A DNA stretch of 24,028 nt from Casp-actino8 sp044355095 (GTDB taxonomy: Bacteria > Actinomycetota > Acidimicrobiia > Acidimicrobiales > Ilumatobacteraceae): positions 1 to 24,028 of the forward strand of contig JBIKYT010000031.1 of assembly GCA_044355095.1 (NCBI GenBank), read 5' to 3'. A model generated the notes under the pieces. The model did not search any database. It saw only the letters and a list, made by a program, of their open reading frames with translations, and had not been told where the DNA came from. Of the stretch, positions 8,027-16,524 are shown one piece after another. Position 1 is the first letter of the stretch, and every line of letters begins with the position of its first letter. The position numbers and the translations under genes were made by a program.

Positions 8027-9022
8027 ATGAAAACTCAATTCGTTCGTCCTGTGCTGAGAGCATCGTTCCTTGCGATGATCTTCTTGATCGCTTCATCATG
8101 TAGCAGCACGCCATCAAGTACTTCAAACTTGACGTTGATCGCCTACAACTCATTCCTTCCTCCCGAAGGGGCCTTTGATGCGTTCACTGAAGAGACCGGC
8201 ATCACCGTTCAGGTTGCGTTGTCAGGTGACACCGGCGAAATGGTTGCAAAGGCTTCGTTGACATCGGGCAACCCCGAGGGAGACGTGATGTGGGGAGTTG
8301 ACAACACGTTTATTTCTCGAGCCACCGAAAATGAAATATTTGAAAATGAACCCACCGAAGTTGACTTTGGACATGTGTGCGTCAACTATGACATTGCGGC
8401 TCTTGGGGAAACAAATGCACCGACCACACTGGACGATCTGGCCGCGCCTCAGTACAAAGGAATGTTGGTGGTTGAAAATCCAGCTACCTCATCACCTGGC
8501 TTAGCTTTCCTACTCGGAACAGTTGCCGCGTTCGGTGACAGTTGGCCTGACTATTGGCGCCAACTTGTCGCCAACGATGTTCTCGTCGTTGATAGTTGGG
8601 ACGAGGCCTACTACACCGCATTCACGCGATACGGAGGCGACCGACCACTAGTTGTGAGTTACTCAACGAGTCCTCCAGCCGAAATGATCTTTGCCGATCC
8701 CCCGTTTCCAAAAGGCGCACCTGCCGTCACTGGTGTGGCCACCGAAACTTGTTTTCAACAAATTGAATACGCCGGTGTTTTGCGAGGTTCCGAATTTACA
8801 AACCAAGCACAACAACTCGTCGACTATCTTGCTGGCCCCGTATTTCAGTCGCTGCTCCCCGAGAGTCTGTTCGTCTATCCCGCAAATGAAGATGTCGCAT
8901 TACCCCAAAGTTTCATTGACTACGCCCCAACAATTACAACGAGTTACTCACTCCCGCCAGAAGACATCTCTCAGAATCGACAGGCGTGGATTGAACAGTG
9001 GTCTGACATTGTCCTGAGATGA
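8027..9022 (+). CDS. thiB: Thiamine ABC transporter, substrate-binding lipoprotein
   Basis: This extracytoplasmic binding protein is of the ThiB/TbpA type (about 331 residues). The N-terminus is basic, then hydrophobic, then a lipobox-like ASSC with Cys25 as lipid anchor. The mature part begins with LTLIAYNSF, the usual first beta-strand of this family, and has the ASLTSGNPEGDVMWGVDN segment seen in iron(III)/thiamine-type binding proteins. I prefer the ATG at 8027, because AAGGA at 8014-8018 is 8 bases away; the ATG at 8021, which overlaps the thiN stop, is only 2 bases away. The riboswitch and the neighbouring thiN decide for thiamine over iron as ligand. Its end overlaps thiP as ATGA. Confidence 0.92.
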   Translation: MKTQFVRPVLRASFLAMIFLIASSCSSTPSSTSNLTLIAYNSFLPPEGAFDAFTEETGITVQVALSGDTGEMVAKASLTSGNPEGDVMWGVDNTFISRATENEIFENEPTEVDFGHVCVNYDIAALGETNAPTTLDDLAAPQYKGMLVVENPATSSPGLAFLLGTVAAFGDSWPDYWRQLVANDVLVVDSWDEAYYTAFTRYGGDRPLVVSYSTSPPAEMIFADPPFPKGAPAVTGVATETCFQQIEYAGVLRGSEFTNQAQQLVDYLAGPVFQSLLPESLFVYPANEDVALPQSFIDYAPTITTSYSLPPEDISQNRQAWIEQWSDIVLR

Positions 9023-10569
9023 GACTTCGTTCAACTAGTCCATTAGCCATACCGGCGGTCATTCTTGTTCTCATAGCCGCAGTCATTCCGTTGATTGCTC
9101 TTTCTACTTCAGTGATCAGTGGTGCCGATGTTGTTTCAATATGGAGCAAGTCGTCAGTTCAACGAGCCCTCATATTCTCGACGTGGCAAGCCCTACTTTC
9201 CACTGCATTGACAATTTGCCTCGGATTACCAACAACGTGGTTCCTCAGCCGATACGACTTCTTCGCAAGACAAGTATTTATGGCACTCGTGACCGTCACG
9301 TTTGTTTTGCCGACAGTCGCAGTGGGTGCAGCGTTTCTTGCACTGCTACCAAAGGGTCTGCATCACAGCACCATAGCAATTGTTATTGCCCATGCATTTT
9401 TCAATATTTCAATCGTCGTTCGTACTGTCGGTCCGCGCTGGAATTCAATTGATGATCGACTCATTGACTGTGCACGAACGCTAGGCGCGAGTCCATTACA
9501 CATCTGGAAAAGCATTATCTTGCCGCTTGGCAAGAGCGCGATTTTGTCTTCTGCAGCACTCACCTTCTTTATGTGCTTCACTTCGTATGGAATCATCTCC
9601 ATCCTCGGAGGTCCCGGACTAGCGACACTCGATATTGAGATCTATCGTCGAGCAGTCCAACTTGGAGATCTGTCGGGGGCTGCCATCTTGGCGGTTGCTC
9701 AGATGTTGCTCATCGCGACAATTTCCTTTATATGGTCTCGAGGGCGGACCAGCGAACTCATTTCATTTCGATCACGAACTCTCAATCCTCAGAAACTTCC
9801 ATTAGGGCCCAAGTGTTTCCTTCTTGGAGTCGCGGCTTTTTTTGTCGCCCCTGTACTTGCCTTAATTGCATCCTCATTGCGAACAGGTCGTTCATGGTCA
9901 CTGACTGGTTGGCGGGTGCTTCTCGGAATACAGAACCAAAAGGGAATTGAAATTGATACCTGGCAGGCCATACAAACATCAGCCAGATATGCAATTATCG
10001 CCGCCTGCATTGCACTGCCAACCGGCATCGCCGCAACATACGCATTCGCTAACCGCCAATCGGCGAACCGACAGTTATCAACACTCGCGATTTTGCCACT
10101 TGCCATATCTCCGGTTGTTATCGGTTTAGCCATTCTGATCACCTACGACTTTGATCCGTTTGACTTCCGATCCTCGTGGTTGCTGATACCGATCATTCAT
10201 TCGGCAATCGCCCTTCCTTTTGTAATTCGAGCGGCGCTACCCGTCGTTCAGGGAATTCCCAATGACCTCAGGTTGGCGGCGGCAACATTAGGCGCCGGAC
10301 CTTGGCGACGATTGTTTACCGTTGAGATACCACTACTACGACCAGCAATCTCGACTGGATTCGCTTTCTCCCTAGCAATGTCTTTAGGCGAATTCGGAGC
10401 AACAAGTTTTCTTACTCGCCGCGAATCGCGCACTCTTCCCATCATCATCGCTGGACTTTTCGGTAAAGCAGGCGAGATTCCACGGGCTACAGGTATGGCT
10501 GCATCAGTAGTCTTGATTCTTGTGACTGCAATGATCGTCTTGTCTGTAGATCGAAAGTCATACTCATGA
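9019..10569 (+). CDS. thiP: Thiamine ABC transporter, fused permease
   Basis: This 516-residue inner-membrane permease is made of two tandem binding-protein-dependent transport domains, about 12 membrane segments in all. Each half carries an EAA-type cytoplasmic loop that contacts the ATPase: CARTLGASPLHIWKSIILP near residue 151 and AAATLGAGPWRRLFTVEIP near residue 420. A single fused chain is the normal ThiP layout (also found in FbpB-type iron permeases). The start overlaps the thiB stop (ATGA at 9019-9022) and its end overlaps thiQ (ATGA at 10566-10569), so translation is chained through the transporter genes. Confidence 0.94.
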   Translation: MRLRSTSPLAIPAVILVLIAAVIPLIALSTSVISGADVVSIWSKSSVQRALIFSTWQALLSTALTICLGLPTTWFLSRYDFFARQVFMALVTVTFVLPTVAVGAAFLALLPKGLHHSTIAIVIAHAFFNISIVVRTVGPRWNSIDDRLIDCARTLGASPLHIWKSIILPLGKSAILSSAALTFFMCFTSYGIISILGGPGLATLDIEIYRRAVQLGDLSGAAILAVAQMLLIATISFIWSRGRTSELISFRSRTLNPQKLPLGPKCFLLGVAAFFVAPVLALIASSLRTGRSWSLTGWRVLLGIQNQKGIEIDTWQAIQTSARYAIIAACIALPTGIAATYAFANRQSANRQLSTLAILPLAISPVVIGLAILITYDFDPFDFRSSWLLIPIIHSAIALPFVIRAALPVVQGIPNDLRLAAATLGAGPWRRLFTVEIPLLRPAISTGFAFSLAMSLGEFGATSFLTRRESRTLPIIIAGLFGKAGEIPRATGMAASVVLILVTAMIVLSVDRKSYS

Positions 10570-11189
10570 GTCTGATCATCACTGACATTTCATTTAACTA
10601 TGGCGAGCGAATCATCCTGCAAGATTTTTCCTTAGAAGTGGCAACTGGGACCACTACAGCTGTCGTTGCACCATCGGGCTCCGGCAAATCAACTCTGCTT
10701 CGAATCGTCGCTGGTCTTTTGAAACCGACAACGGGGACAATCATTCTTGGTGATCTCGACATCACGCATACTCCAACTCACCAAAGATCAGTCGGAATGG
10801 TTTTCCAAGATAACCAACTGTTTCCACATCTCAATGTGTACGACAATGTCGCCTTCGGTTTAAAAGTTTCCAAAATGAATCAACGCGACATTGACGCACG
10901 TTGTCACGAACTGCTTGAACTTGTTGGACTCGACGATGTCACGAGACAATCCGTCACGACCCTGTCAGGCGGTGAATCAAAGCGGGTGGCACTGGCCCGT
11001 GCACTGGCGCCGTCCCCACGCGTCTTACTGCTTGATGAACCGCTGACTGGCCTCGACCAAGAACTTCACGACCGGCTGGCGCAGGACTTGCATCAAATTC
11101 TGCATTCGACCAACACGACTGCACTACTAGTTACTCACGATTTATCCGAGGCCGAGATCATTTCAGATTCAATACATCATCTCCAGTAA
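10566..11189 (+). CDS. thiQ: Thiamine ABC transporter, ATP-binding protein
   Basis: This 207-residue ABC ATPase powers thiamine import. It has Walker A as APSGSGKST (Lys41), where the usual first Gly is Ala; a Q-loop in VGMVFQDNQLFPHL; the signature LSGGESKRVALARAL; Walker B LLLDEPLTGLD; and the switch His in LLVTHDLSEA. It ends soon after the switch region, without the regulatory C-terminal domain of the iron and sugar ATPases, as in ThiQ. The stop codon at 11187-11189 sits in the loop of a small hairpin whose other arm holds the next gene's Shine-Dalgarno. Confidence 0.94.
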   Translation: MSLIITDISFNYGERIILQDFSLEVATGTTTAVVAPSGSGKSTLLRIVAGLLKPTTGTIILGDLDITHTPTHQRSVGMVFQDNQLFPHLNVYDNVAFGLKVSKMNQRDIDARCHELLELVGLDDVTRQSVTTLSGGESKRVALARALAPSPRVLLLDEPLTGLDQELHDRLAQDLHQILHSTNTTALLVTHDLSEAEIISDSIHHLQ

Positions 11190-11198
11190 GTTGGAGAT
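11179..11198 (+). promoter_or_regulatory. Hairpin joining the thiQ stop to the next gene's ribosome site
   Basis: ATCTCCA (11179-11185) pairs with TGGAGAT (11192-11198), a 7-bp stem with the thiQ TAA in the 6-nt loop. The right arm contains GGAG and abuts the ATG at 11199. A ribosome finishing thiQ would open the stem, so translation of the oxidoreductase may depend on thiQ translation. This is inference from geometry. Confidence 0.45.
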
Positions 11199-12281
11199 AT
11201 GACAGCGGCCCCGAAGCTCAAAATTGGGTTTATAGGTACAGGATTTATCGCCACCTATCACTCCAAAAGTATTCGCCGCGTCGAACAGACTCTTCCATTT
11301 GAAATCGAGCGGGCTGGTGTTTTTGATGTTGACTCAGCACGCGCCACATCTTTCGCCACTGCGAGCGGGCATCACGTTATGTCATCGCCGCAGGAGGTCA
11401 TTGACTCCTCCGATGTTGTTTATATCTGCACCTGGACGTCCGAGCATTTAGAAATGGTTCGAAAAGTCGCCCAATCTGGCAAAGCCCTGTTCTGCGAAAA
11501 ACCGCTAGCTACAAATATCGCAGATGCACAAGAAATCGTACGCCTATGTGAAGATTTCAATATCACCAATCAAGTTGGCCTAGTTCTTCGACATTCACCG
11601 GCATATTTATTGGCCCGCGACTTGACGCATGCTCCCGAAGCTGGGCGAGTGATGTCGGTCATTTTCCGAGACGATCAGTTCATCCCCGTCCAAGGTCATT
11701 ACGACTCCACCTGGCGGGGCGATGTCTCGCGGGCAGGTGCTGGAACTCTGCTTGAACACAGCATTCACGATATTGACATGCTGCACGCGGTTATTGCTCC
11801 AATTGCCGAGGTCAGCGCCCGCCAATCGTTCTTTCATGGAATCAAGGGAATAGAAGACGTTCTGACTGCGAATTTTTCGTTTTCTGAGACCGATGATTCA
11901 ACTCGTGGCGTAAGAGCCGTCGCCCTTGGTTCACTCACCAGTATTTGGCATGACAATTTAGCGCGCCCAAGTTTGCGGAGAGTGGAGATCTTTTGTGAGA
12001 AACGCTTCATCACTATTGAAGGTGACGATTGGTTCGGCCCAGTTTCATGGACAAATTCTGATGGCTCAAGCGGAACTTTGGCCGGAGACGAACTGGTAGC
12101 AGTCACCCGTGAACTCATCCCCGATCATCCCAACCCGGACGCCGCTTTCTTGCTCGCGGCGTACAACCGAAAGCCCGCTTATCCAGATGTTTCTGTGGCA
12201 CTGTCCGCGCATCAAACAGTTGACGCCATCTATCGATCGGCCCGTGAGGGTGGCAACAACATTCACGTCGGGAACAACTAA
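11199..12281 (+). CDS. Gfo/Idh/MocA-family NAD(P)-dependent oxidoreductase
   Basis: This 360-residue protein has an N-terminal Rossmann fold with GFIGTGFIA (10-18) and the family's CEKPLATN motif (Glu100-Lys101-Pro102). The C-terminal domain has GAGTLLEHSIHDIDML, matching the usual active-site signature with two His and an Asp. Relatives oxidise or reduce sugars, inositols and other polyols, and the substrate here is not readable. It begins 9 bp after thiQ, so it may lie on the TPP-controlled transcript, though no thiamine role is known for this family. Its TAA shares one base with the next ATG (TAATG at 12279-12283). Confidence 0.88.
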   Translation: MTAAPKLKIGFIGTGFIATYHSKSIRRVEQTLPFEIERAGVFDVDSARATSFATASGHHVMSSPQEVIDSSDVVYICTWTSEHLEMVRKVAQSGKALFCEKPLATNIADAQEIVRLCEDFNITNQVGLVLRHSPAYLLARDLTHAPEAGRVMSVIFRDDQFIPVQGHYDSTWRGDVSRAGAGTLLEHSIHDIDMLHAVIAPIAEVSARQSFFHGIKGIEDVLTANFSFSETDDSTRGVRAVALGSLTSIWHDNLARPSLRRVEIFCEKRFITIEGDDWFGPVSWTNSDGSSGTLAGDELVAVTRELIPDHPNPDAAFLLAAYNRKPAYPDVSVALSAHQTVDAIYRSAREGGNNIHVGNN

Positions 12282-12748
12282 TGAGCAGCATGTTAGGAAA
12301 CATCTCGATTCGTACAATGGGTTATCTTGAAGTTCGGCCGTTGCGCCTGGAAGTTTTACGCGCGGGAATGGTCAATCAGACCGTCACCTTTGACGGCGAT
12401 GACGAACCCACAACGGTGCACATCGGGGCATTTACTGAGGCCGGGGTAAATATCGGGGTGAGTACTTGGATGCGCCGTCCATTTCCATCCGAACCTCAAC
12501 TTCAAGGATTGCAATTGCGCGGAATGGCTACGGCCGTGCTCGTTCAGGGACAGGGGATCGGCGGACTGCTACTTCATGCTGGAATGGAATATGCCAAAAA
12601 AGTCGGGGTTGACCTCATTTGGGCAAATGCCCGAGACGCCGCCTTGGCCTTTTATAACCGTCACGGCTACAGCACCGTTGGTGATGGATTTATTGAGACC
12701 GTTACGCAACTGCCCCATCATCAAGTGGTCACGTATCTAGAGAGGTAA
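12281..12748 (+). CDS. GNAT-family N-acetyltransferase
   Basis: This 155-residue protein has the acetyl-CoA-binding motif A as RGMATAVLVQGQGIGGLLL, where the QGQGIG loop holds the pyrophosphate, followed by the motif B region IWANARDAALAFYNRHGYSTVGDGF. Acceptor substrate is unknown; small-molecule amines and protein N-termini are both possible. A further ATG at 12290 and one at 12314 are alternative starts; 12281 is chosen because it overlaps the previous stop. It is probably co-translated with the Gfo/Idh gene. Confidence 0.82.
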   Translation: MSSMLGNISIRTMGYLEVRPLRLEVLRAGMVNQTVTFDGDDEPTTVHIGAFTEAGVNIGVSTWMRRPFPSEPQLQGLQLRGMATAVLVQGQGIGGLLLHAGMEYAKKVGVDLIWANARDAALAFYNRHGYSTVGDGFIETVTQLPHHQVVTYLER

Positions 12749-12781
12749 CCGCATACTCAACCCTCGCGCACACACTTGCGC

Positions 12782-12982
12782 ATGGGAACTTCTCTTCAAC
12801 TGGTGACGCGCGTACAAAACACCATTGACAATCAAATTCGCGATATCGCTCGCCTGTCAGACTCAGATACTTGGACTGGGCCTGTTGCTTTGATTTCACA
12901 AAGTGAAATCAAAGCAGCCAAATTGTTACTCACCTCCTGTATTGAAATACTTCGAGCCCACCATGAGTCATCTGGCTTGTGA
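12782..12982 (+). CDS. Small WXG100-like helical protein
   Basis: This 66-residue protein is predicted as helix, turn, helix: an N-terminal amphipathic segment (about 4-28), then Trp31-Thr-Gly33 followed by PVA, then a second helical segment to the end. That is the layout of WXG100/ESX-type proteins, where the WxG turn joins two helices, though this one is shorter than the usual 100 residues. A TTG at 12776 is an alternative start; neither has a clear Shine-Dalgarno. Its last 20 bases overlap the start of the next gene, so the two are probably made together. A 16-bp hairpin lies inside the coding region. No ESX secretion gene is in the window. Family assignment is by pattern only, and the reality of the gene needs conservation evidence. 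Confidence 0.5.
   Translation: MGTSLQLVTRVQNTIDNQIRDIARLSDSDTWTGPVALISQSEIKAAKLLLTSCIEILRAHHESSGL
12884..12918. repeat. Near-perfect hairpin inside the WXG-like gene
   Basis: GTTGCTTTGATTTCAC (12884-12899) pairs with GTGAAATCAAAGCAGC (12903-12918) around an AAA loop: 14 Watson-Crick pairs, one G-T and a closing G-C. It lies directly after the WTG codons and 44 bases before the ATG at 12963. It has no following T-tract. Confidence 0.8.
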
Positions 12983-14198
12983 CCCGCAGCGCTTGGCTCT
13001 GCTTGCCCGAAGCATCGCCATTGCTCGAGATGAAGTTGAGTTACTACTTCGTTTATCTCAAATCGGAGATTTGACCATTCCAAAAGTGCATTCGCTGCTG
13101 AAGCAAACTCTTGCCATATTTGAAAGACAAGACACGCGAATCAGACGAGTTTTGAATAGCGCATTTTTTGATATATCCGACACGTACAACCTGTCATTCA
13201 ATTCTGCGGCGTTCTTCTTGAACCGTTGGGTTGATCAACATCCCGAATGGTGGTCAGATGCAACTCACGGACAACCAACTGAAATGGATGAGCGACTGTC
13301 GCGAGTTGCCATGGATTCGCTTGAATCGGGACGACTCATCGACTCCACAAAGTTTTTGGCTCCCCTGGTTTATGGCGCTCATGATCCCAGCATTGTTCGC
13401 TCGCTGTGGCTATCTGCGACCGACCCCCGCACCACATCGGTCGAGACTGCTGGTCGCCGAATCAAACGACTCGTCGAAACGGTTTTTGATGGTCAGGATT
13501 GGCGTCGAGGAATAGCTCCAAGTTGGGTTGATATTCATGAACAAACACGAATTCACCGTGAGATTCGGAAAATTCTTGGTGAGGTCATTGCACCATGGCA
13601 ACTTTATTTCACTGGACTTGTGTCCGAATGGAAGTGGTCAGCCGACGATGGAGTTGGCTACCTGAAGAAAATTTCCGAATCCAAAGAAGCCGCGAGTTCC
13701 CTTTCGAGTGGACTTGGATCAGCGCTTTATCGAAACCTCTCCGAACTACCCGACGATGACATTGAACGCCTTCAACGAATTGAGTTCATCGCATTTGCGG
13801 TTGGTGCATCTACAGAAATTCTGCAGGGCGCAAAGGTGCGACAGGCTCAATTGGATTCTGATCATCTTGCGGCTTTGCTTGCGATCCCAACGATGTTGCC
13901 GATCAAGGCACCGTGGCCGACTTCTCTCGTACTAGGCAAGATCACTAGAGGTGTCGCTCAACAACTTGATACCACTGACGACCAAAAAGTTTCATCGGCA
14001 ATCGAACAAATACAACAGCATCATGCCCTTGCTGCCATCGGCTACATGGCCGTATTTAACTCAGCCCTCACTTCAGGTCGTTTAGAGAGTCCCCTCAAAG
14101 AGCCCTCCGTTGAACTCAAACTTGAATTGCAACACACCGTTGACTCGCTCGATAACGCCGCTTCGCGCGGTCAGACTCTTGCTGAAATCCATCGCTAG
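12963..14198 (+). CDS. Unknown mostly helical protein, partner of the WXG-like protein
   Basis: I do not recognise a family with confidence. From the ATG at 12963 it has 411 residues, with no signal peptide or membrane segment. The N-terminal 75 residues (LALLARSIAIARDEVELLLRL onward) look like paired amphipathic helices of the kind seen in ESX/WXG-associated actinobacterial proteins. The middle has a conserved-looking FLAPLVYGAHDPSIV stretch and a Trp-rich segment near WQLYFTGLVSEWKW; the C-terminus is helical and charged. The frame is open to a GTG at 12903, but the first 20 residues would then lie over the hairpin and the WXG-like gene, so the ATG with a 20-bp overlap is preferred. Its TAG stop shares a CTAG palindrome with the stop of the convergent copper gene. 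Confidence 0.75.
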   Translation: MSHLACDPQRLALLARSIAIARDEVELLLRLSQIGDLTIPKVHSLLKQTLAIFERQDTRIRRVLNSAFFDISDTYNLSFNSAAFFLNRWVDQHPEWWSDATHGQPTEMDERLSRVAMDSLESGRLIDSTKFLAPLVYGAHDPSIVRSLWLSATDPRTTSVETAGRRIKRLVETVFDGQDWRRGIAPSWVDIHEQTRIHREIRKILGEVIAPWQLYFTGLVSEWKWSADDGVGYLKKISESKEAASSLSSGLGSALYRNLSELPDDDIERLQRIEFIAFAVGASTEILQGAKVRQAQLDSDHLAALLAIPTMLPIKAPWPTSLVLGKITRGVAQQLDTTDDQKVSSAIEQIQQHHALAAIGYMAVFNSALTSGRLESPLKEPSVELKLELQHTVDSLDNAASRGQTLAEIHR

Positions 14199-15823
14199 CC
14201 AGTAATTGGAACTTCGGTCACCACACGAGTACTTGAAGACGGATCAGGCTGAATCAAGATCTCTAGCGTCCAAGTTCCGGGTGTCAGTATCGACAAAGTT
14301 CCCACGAAATGATTAGGACCCAATTCGGCTATTGCCGCAGTAATCGTTGGCACTTCTGAACCTGGCAGCGTTAATCGCATCGTGAGGTTTTCAATGGGCG
14401 ACAATGAGCCGCTTGGTGTCGTGACTGTCACGTGAATTTCGTTGTTCCCTACCCGCCCTGGAGTCACGGCTACTCCAACGATCATGTCCCCTTCAACAAG
14501 TTGAGTACTGAAAACAGAATTCGCCGCAGTGATCTCGGGTGCTTGCGAGAGCATGCCAGCGGTGACCCCAAGTGCCATCACTGCAACAAAGACCTCGACC
14601 ATGACAATCCGCTGAATTGATCGAGTTTCTCCCCTTCGAACCAGCCATTGTGCAAACGCTCCGAGGGTGACGGCCACAACAACAATGCAGGATTTAATCA
14701 GCAGCGCCTGGCCCCACTTCGTTTGAGTGATGTCACTCAGTGAAGGAACTAAATGCCAGGTCTGCCACAAACCTGTGAAGACTGCGATCGGAATCGCAAA
14801 GGTTGCGATTCGAGAAAACCGCTTCACAACGACTTCTGCTTCGAGACTACGCATCACTCCACCGCCAGCCAGAACGACGAGACCTCCGACCCACAAAATG
14901 ACACTTGAGAGGTGGAGTGCATCAGCAAAAACCGCGATACCTGAATTTTCAGAGGCACTGGGGTGACCGGATGCTGACAAAGTCAGCACTATTCCTACCC
15001 CGACCAATGCGGTCGTTGACCTCCACCATGAAGTCAGCGACCTCGCAAAGTGACCTCGCAACGACCACAACAGAACCAAGAGCGATAGCAAAAGCAATTC
15101 GCGAATGACGAGGGCTTTGCCCAATCGTGTCGCGTACACATCCGACCACAACGAAGTGTTGAAAAGGTCAGACCATGAACCAGCGATGGTGTACGGCCCT
15201 TGCGTCACGAATAGAACGAATGCACTAACAAAAGCCAACAACCAACCGACTCCGATAAACATCGGGACTCGGCGAGATGAAATTGATCCGCCAGCGACCA
15301 TGGCAAGACATCCCAGCACAAGGCAAAGCCCGAGAAAACCTAGAAACTTCGCGATGCTCATCACCCATGACAGACCGCTCGGTCCATTTTGTCCGGCCAA
15401 CACATTTGTGATCAGGTCACTCGTGGCGATGATCGGCGCCGAAGTACCGATTTGAAATGTGTAGGCGCCTTCAATTGCGTGACCGTCATTGGAGACCGCG
15501 CGCCAAGCGACGACATAGAGACCATCTGGAATTTCTGGAACATCGCCAGCAATCAAAACTGACGGATCGTCTGGTGAGAGTAAGGCTTCACCTAACACGA
15601 TTCGTTGACCATCTTGATTGTAAATCTCAATTGAACGCGCAATGGGCGTGACAGGTTCATTGAAATCAAGGCGTATTTCGCTCGGGGCAGATTCAAGTAC
15701 CGACGATGGGGCCGGTGATGATGAGTCCAGTTGGGCATGCGCCGACACGGGAGAAGCCCAAAAAAGTCCTGCAACAAGTGCCGTTATGAGAAGCAAAAAC
15801 TGGCGCACTTTCCGCATTGTCAT
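14195..15823 (-). CDS. Copper-resistance/uptake membrane protein, CopC-CopD fusion
   Basis: This 542-residue protein resembles Bacillus YcnJ. A signal peptide (1-28, ending SPVSA) is followed by a mature N-terminus starting His29-Ala-Gln-Leu, the copper ligand position of CopC. The CopC beta-domain has WRAVSNDGHAIEGAYTFQIG with a second His. About eight membrane segments of a CopD domain follow, with GHPSASENS and DALHLSSVILWVGG loops. The C-terminal 100 residues form an extracytoplasmic YtkA/FixH-like beta-domain (VAVTPGRVGNNEIHV). The likely role is copper binding and transfer across the membrane. The frame is open to 15880, but the ATG at 15823 both fits the signal peptide and overlaps the previous stop (TGATG). 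No T-rich terminator lies at its end; it converges on the 411-residue gene. Confidence 0.88.
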   Translation of the reverse strand: MTMRKVRQFLLLITALVAGLFWASPVSAHAQLDSSSPAPSSVLESAPSEIRLDFNEPVTPIARSIEIYNQDGQRIVLGEALLSPDDPSVLIAGDVPEIPDGLYVVAWRAVSNDGHAIEGAYTFQIGTSAPIIATSDLITNVLAGQNGPSGLSWVMSIAKFLGFLGLCLVLGCLAMVAGGSISSRRVPMFIGVGWLLAFVSAFVLFVTQGPYTIAGSWSDLFNTSLWSDVYATRLGKALVIRELLLLSLLVLLWSLRGHFARSLTSWWRSTTALVGVGIVLTLSASGHPSASENSGIAVFADALHLSSVILWVGGLVVLAGGGVMRSLEAEVVVKRFSRIATFAIPIAVFTGLWQTWHLVPSLSDITQTKWGQALLIKSCIVVVAVTLGAFAQWLVRRGETRSIQRIVMVEVFVAVMALGVTAGMLSQAPEITAANSVFSTQLVEGDMIVGVAVTPGRVGNNEIHVTVTTPSGSLSPIENLTMRLTLPGSEVPTITAAIAELGPNHFVGTLSILTPGTWTLEILIQPDPSSSTRVVTEVPITG

Positions 15824-16500
15824 CAGCCCATCAATCCTGCTGGCGCAAGTGCGTCGATAACTGTGCGCCCCATCAACCAACCTAAACGCACTGTAGGCGA
15901 CTGCGTGCGTATTTGTTGGGGAAGGTCAGTGAGTCCCATTGAGCCTCGAGACTTCCACTGCATGGTCATCACCGATAAGTCATGCCGCACATAATCCATT
16001 GACCATGATTCGGGCCCGACACAGCCGAGTTCAGCCAATCCGAGGTCTCCCATATGAACTTCAACTTCACGCCAGCGGCGCAGTGGCAAATCGGTGACTC
16101 GCACTTCAATTCCAGACACCATTCGTGCCGAGCCGTACCACCCTTGACGCGCCGAAGCTATTGCTCCTTCCAACGCGTAAATCGAACGACGCACATCGGT
16201 TACATGCTCGGCGGCTGTTCGAGACGCTGCTTCGTTGATTGCGGTCACACGGGCCGCAAAGCCACCTTCATACTGGTCAGCAATTTCGCCTTCCTCGGCT
16301 GCGAGAAAAAGTCGACTGATACTGTCGCCCTGTTGAGCGATATGCGCCAGCACATGACCGACTGTCCAATCTGGCAGCAACGAAGATCGAGAAACCATCT
16401 CATCGGTGAGACCACCCAGTCGCTCTAAGAGCAATTGATGCGAAGCCGCCAGACCTTCGACTTGTCTATTGATGACGGTGGCATCAAATGTATTTTCCAC
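15823..16500 (-). CDS. Maleylpyruvate isomerase-family protein (DinB-like fold)
   Basis: This protein belongs to the mycothiol-dependent maleylpyruvate isomerase-like family (TIGR03083 type). The N-terminal four-helix DinB-like part has LPDWTVGHVLAHIAQQGDS with two candidate metal-binding His (49 and 53 from the start used here); LRRWREVEVHMGDLGL gives the other Glu/His ligands. Many actinobacterial members are thought to be mycothiol-dependent transferases with unknown substrates. I prefer the GTG at 16500 (225 residues), because it begins right at the conserved NTFDATV helix and keeps the start out of a hairpin; the ATG at 16539 would add 13 residues and bury the start codon in a 19-bp stem. 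Its TGA overlaps the copC-copD start, so those two genes are coupled. Confidence 0.82.
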   Translation of the reverse strand: MENTFDATVINRQVEGLAASHQLLLERLGGLTDEMVSRSSLLPDWTVGHVLAHIAQQGDSISRLFLAAEEGEIADQYEGGFAARVTAINEAASRTAAEHVTDVRRSIYALEGAIASARQGWYGSARMVSGIEVRVTDLPLRRWREVEVHMGDLGLAELGCVGPESWSMDYVRHDLSVMTMQWKSRGSMGLTDLPQQIRTQSPTVRLGWLMGRTVIDALAPAGLMG

Positions 16501-16524
16501 GCCCCAAACCGTACTCGTCCATCT

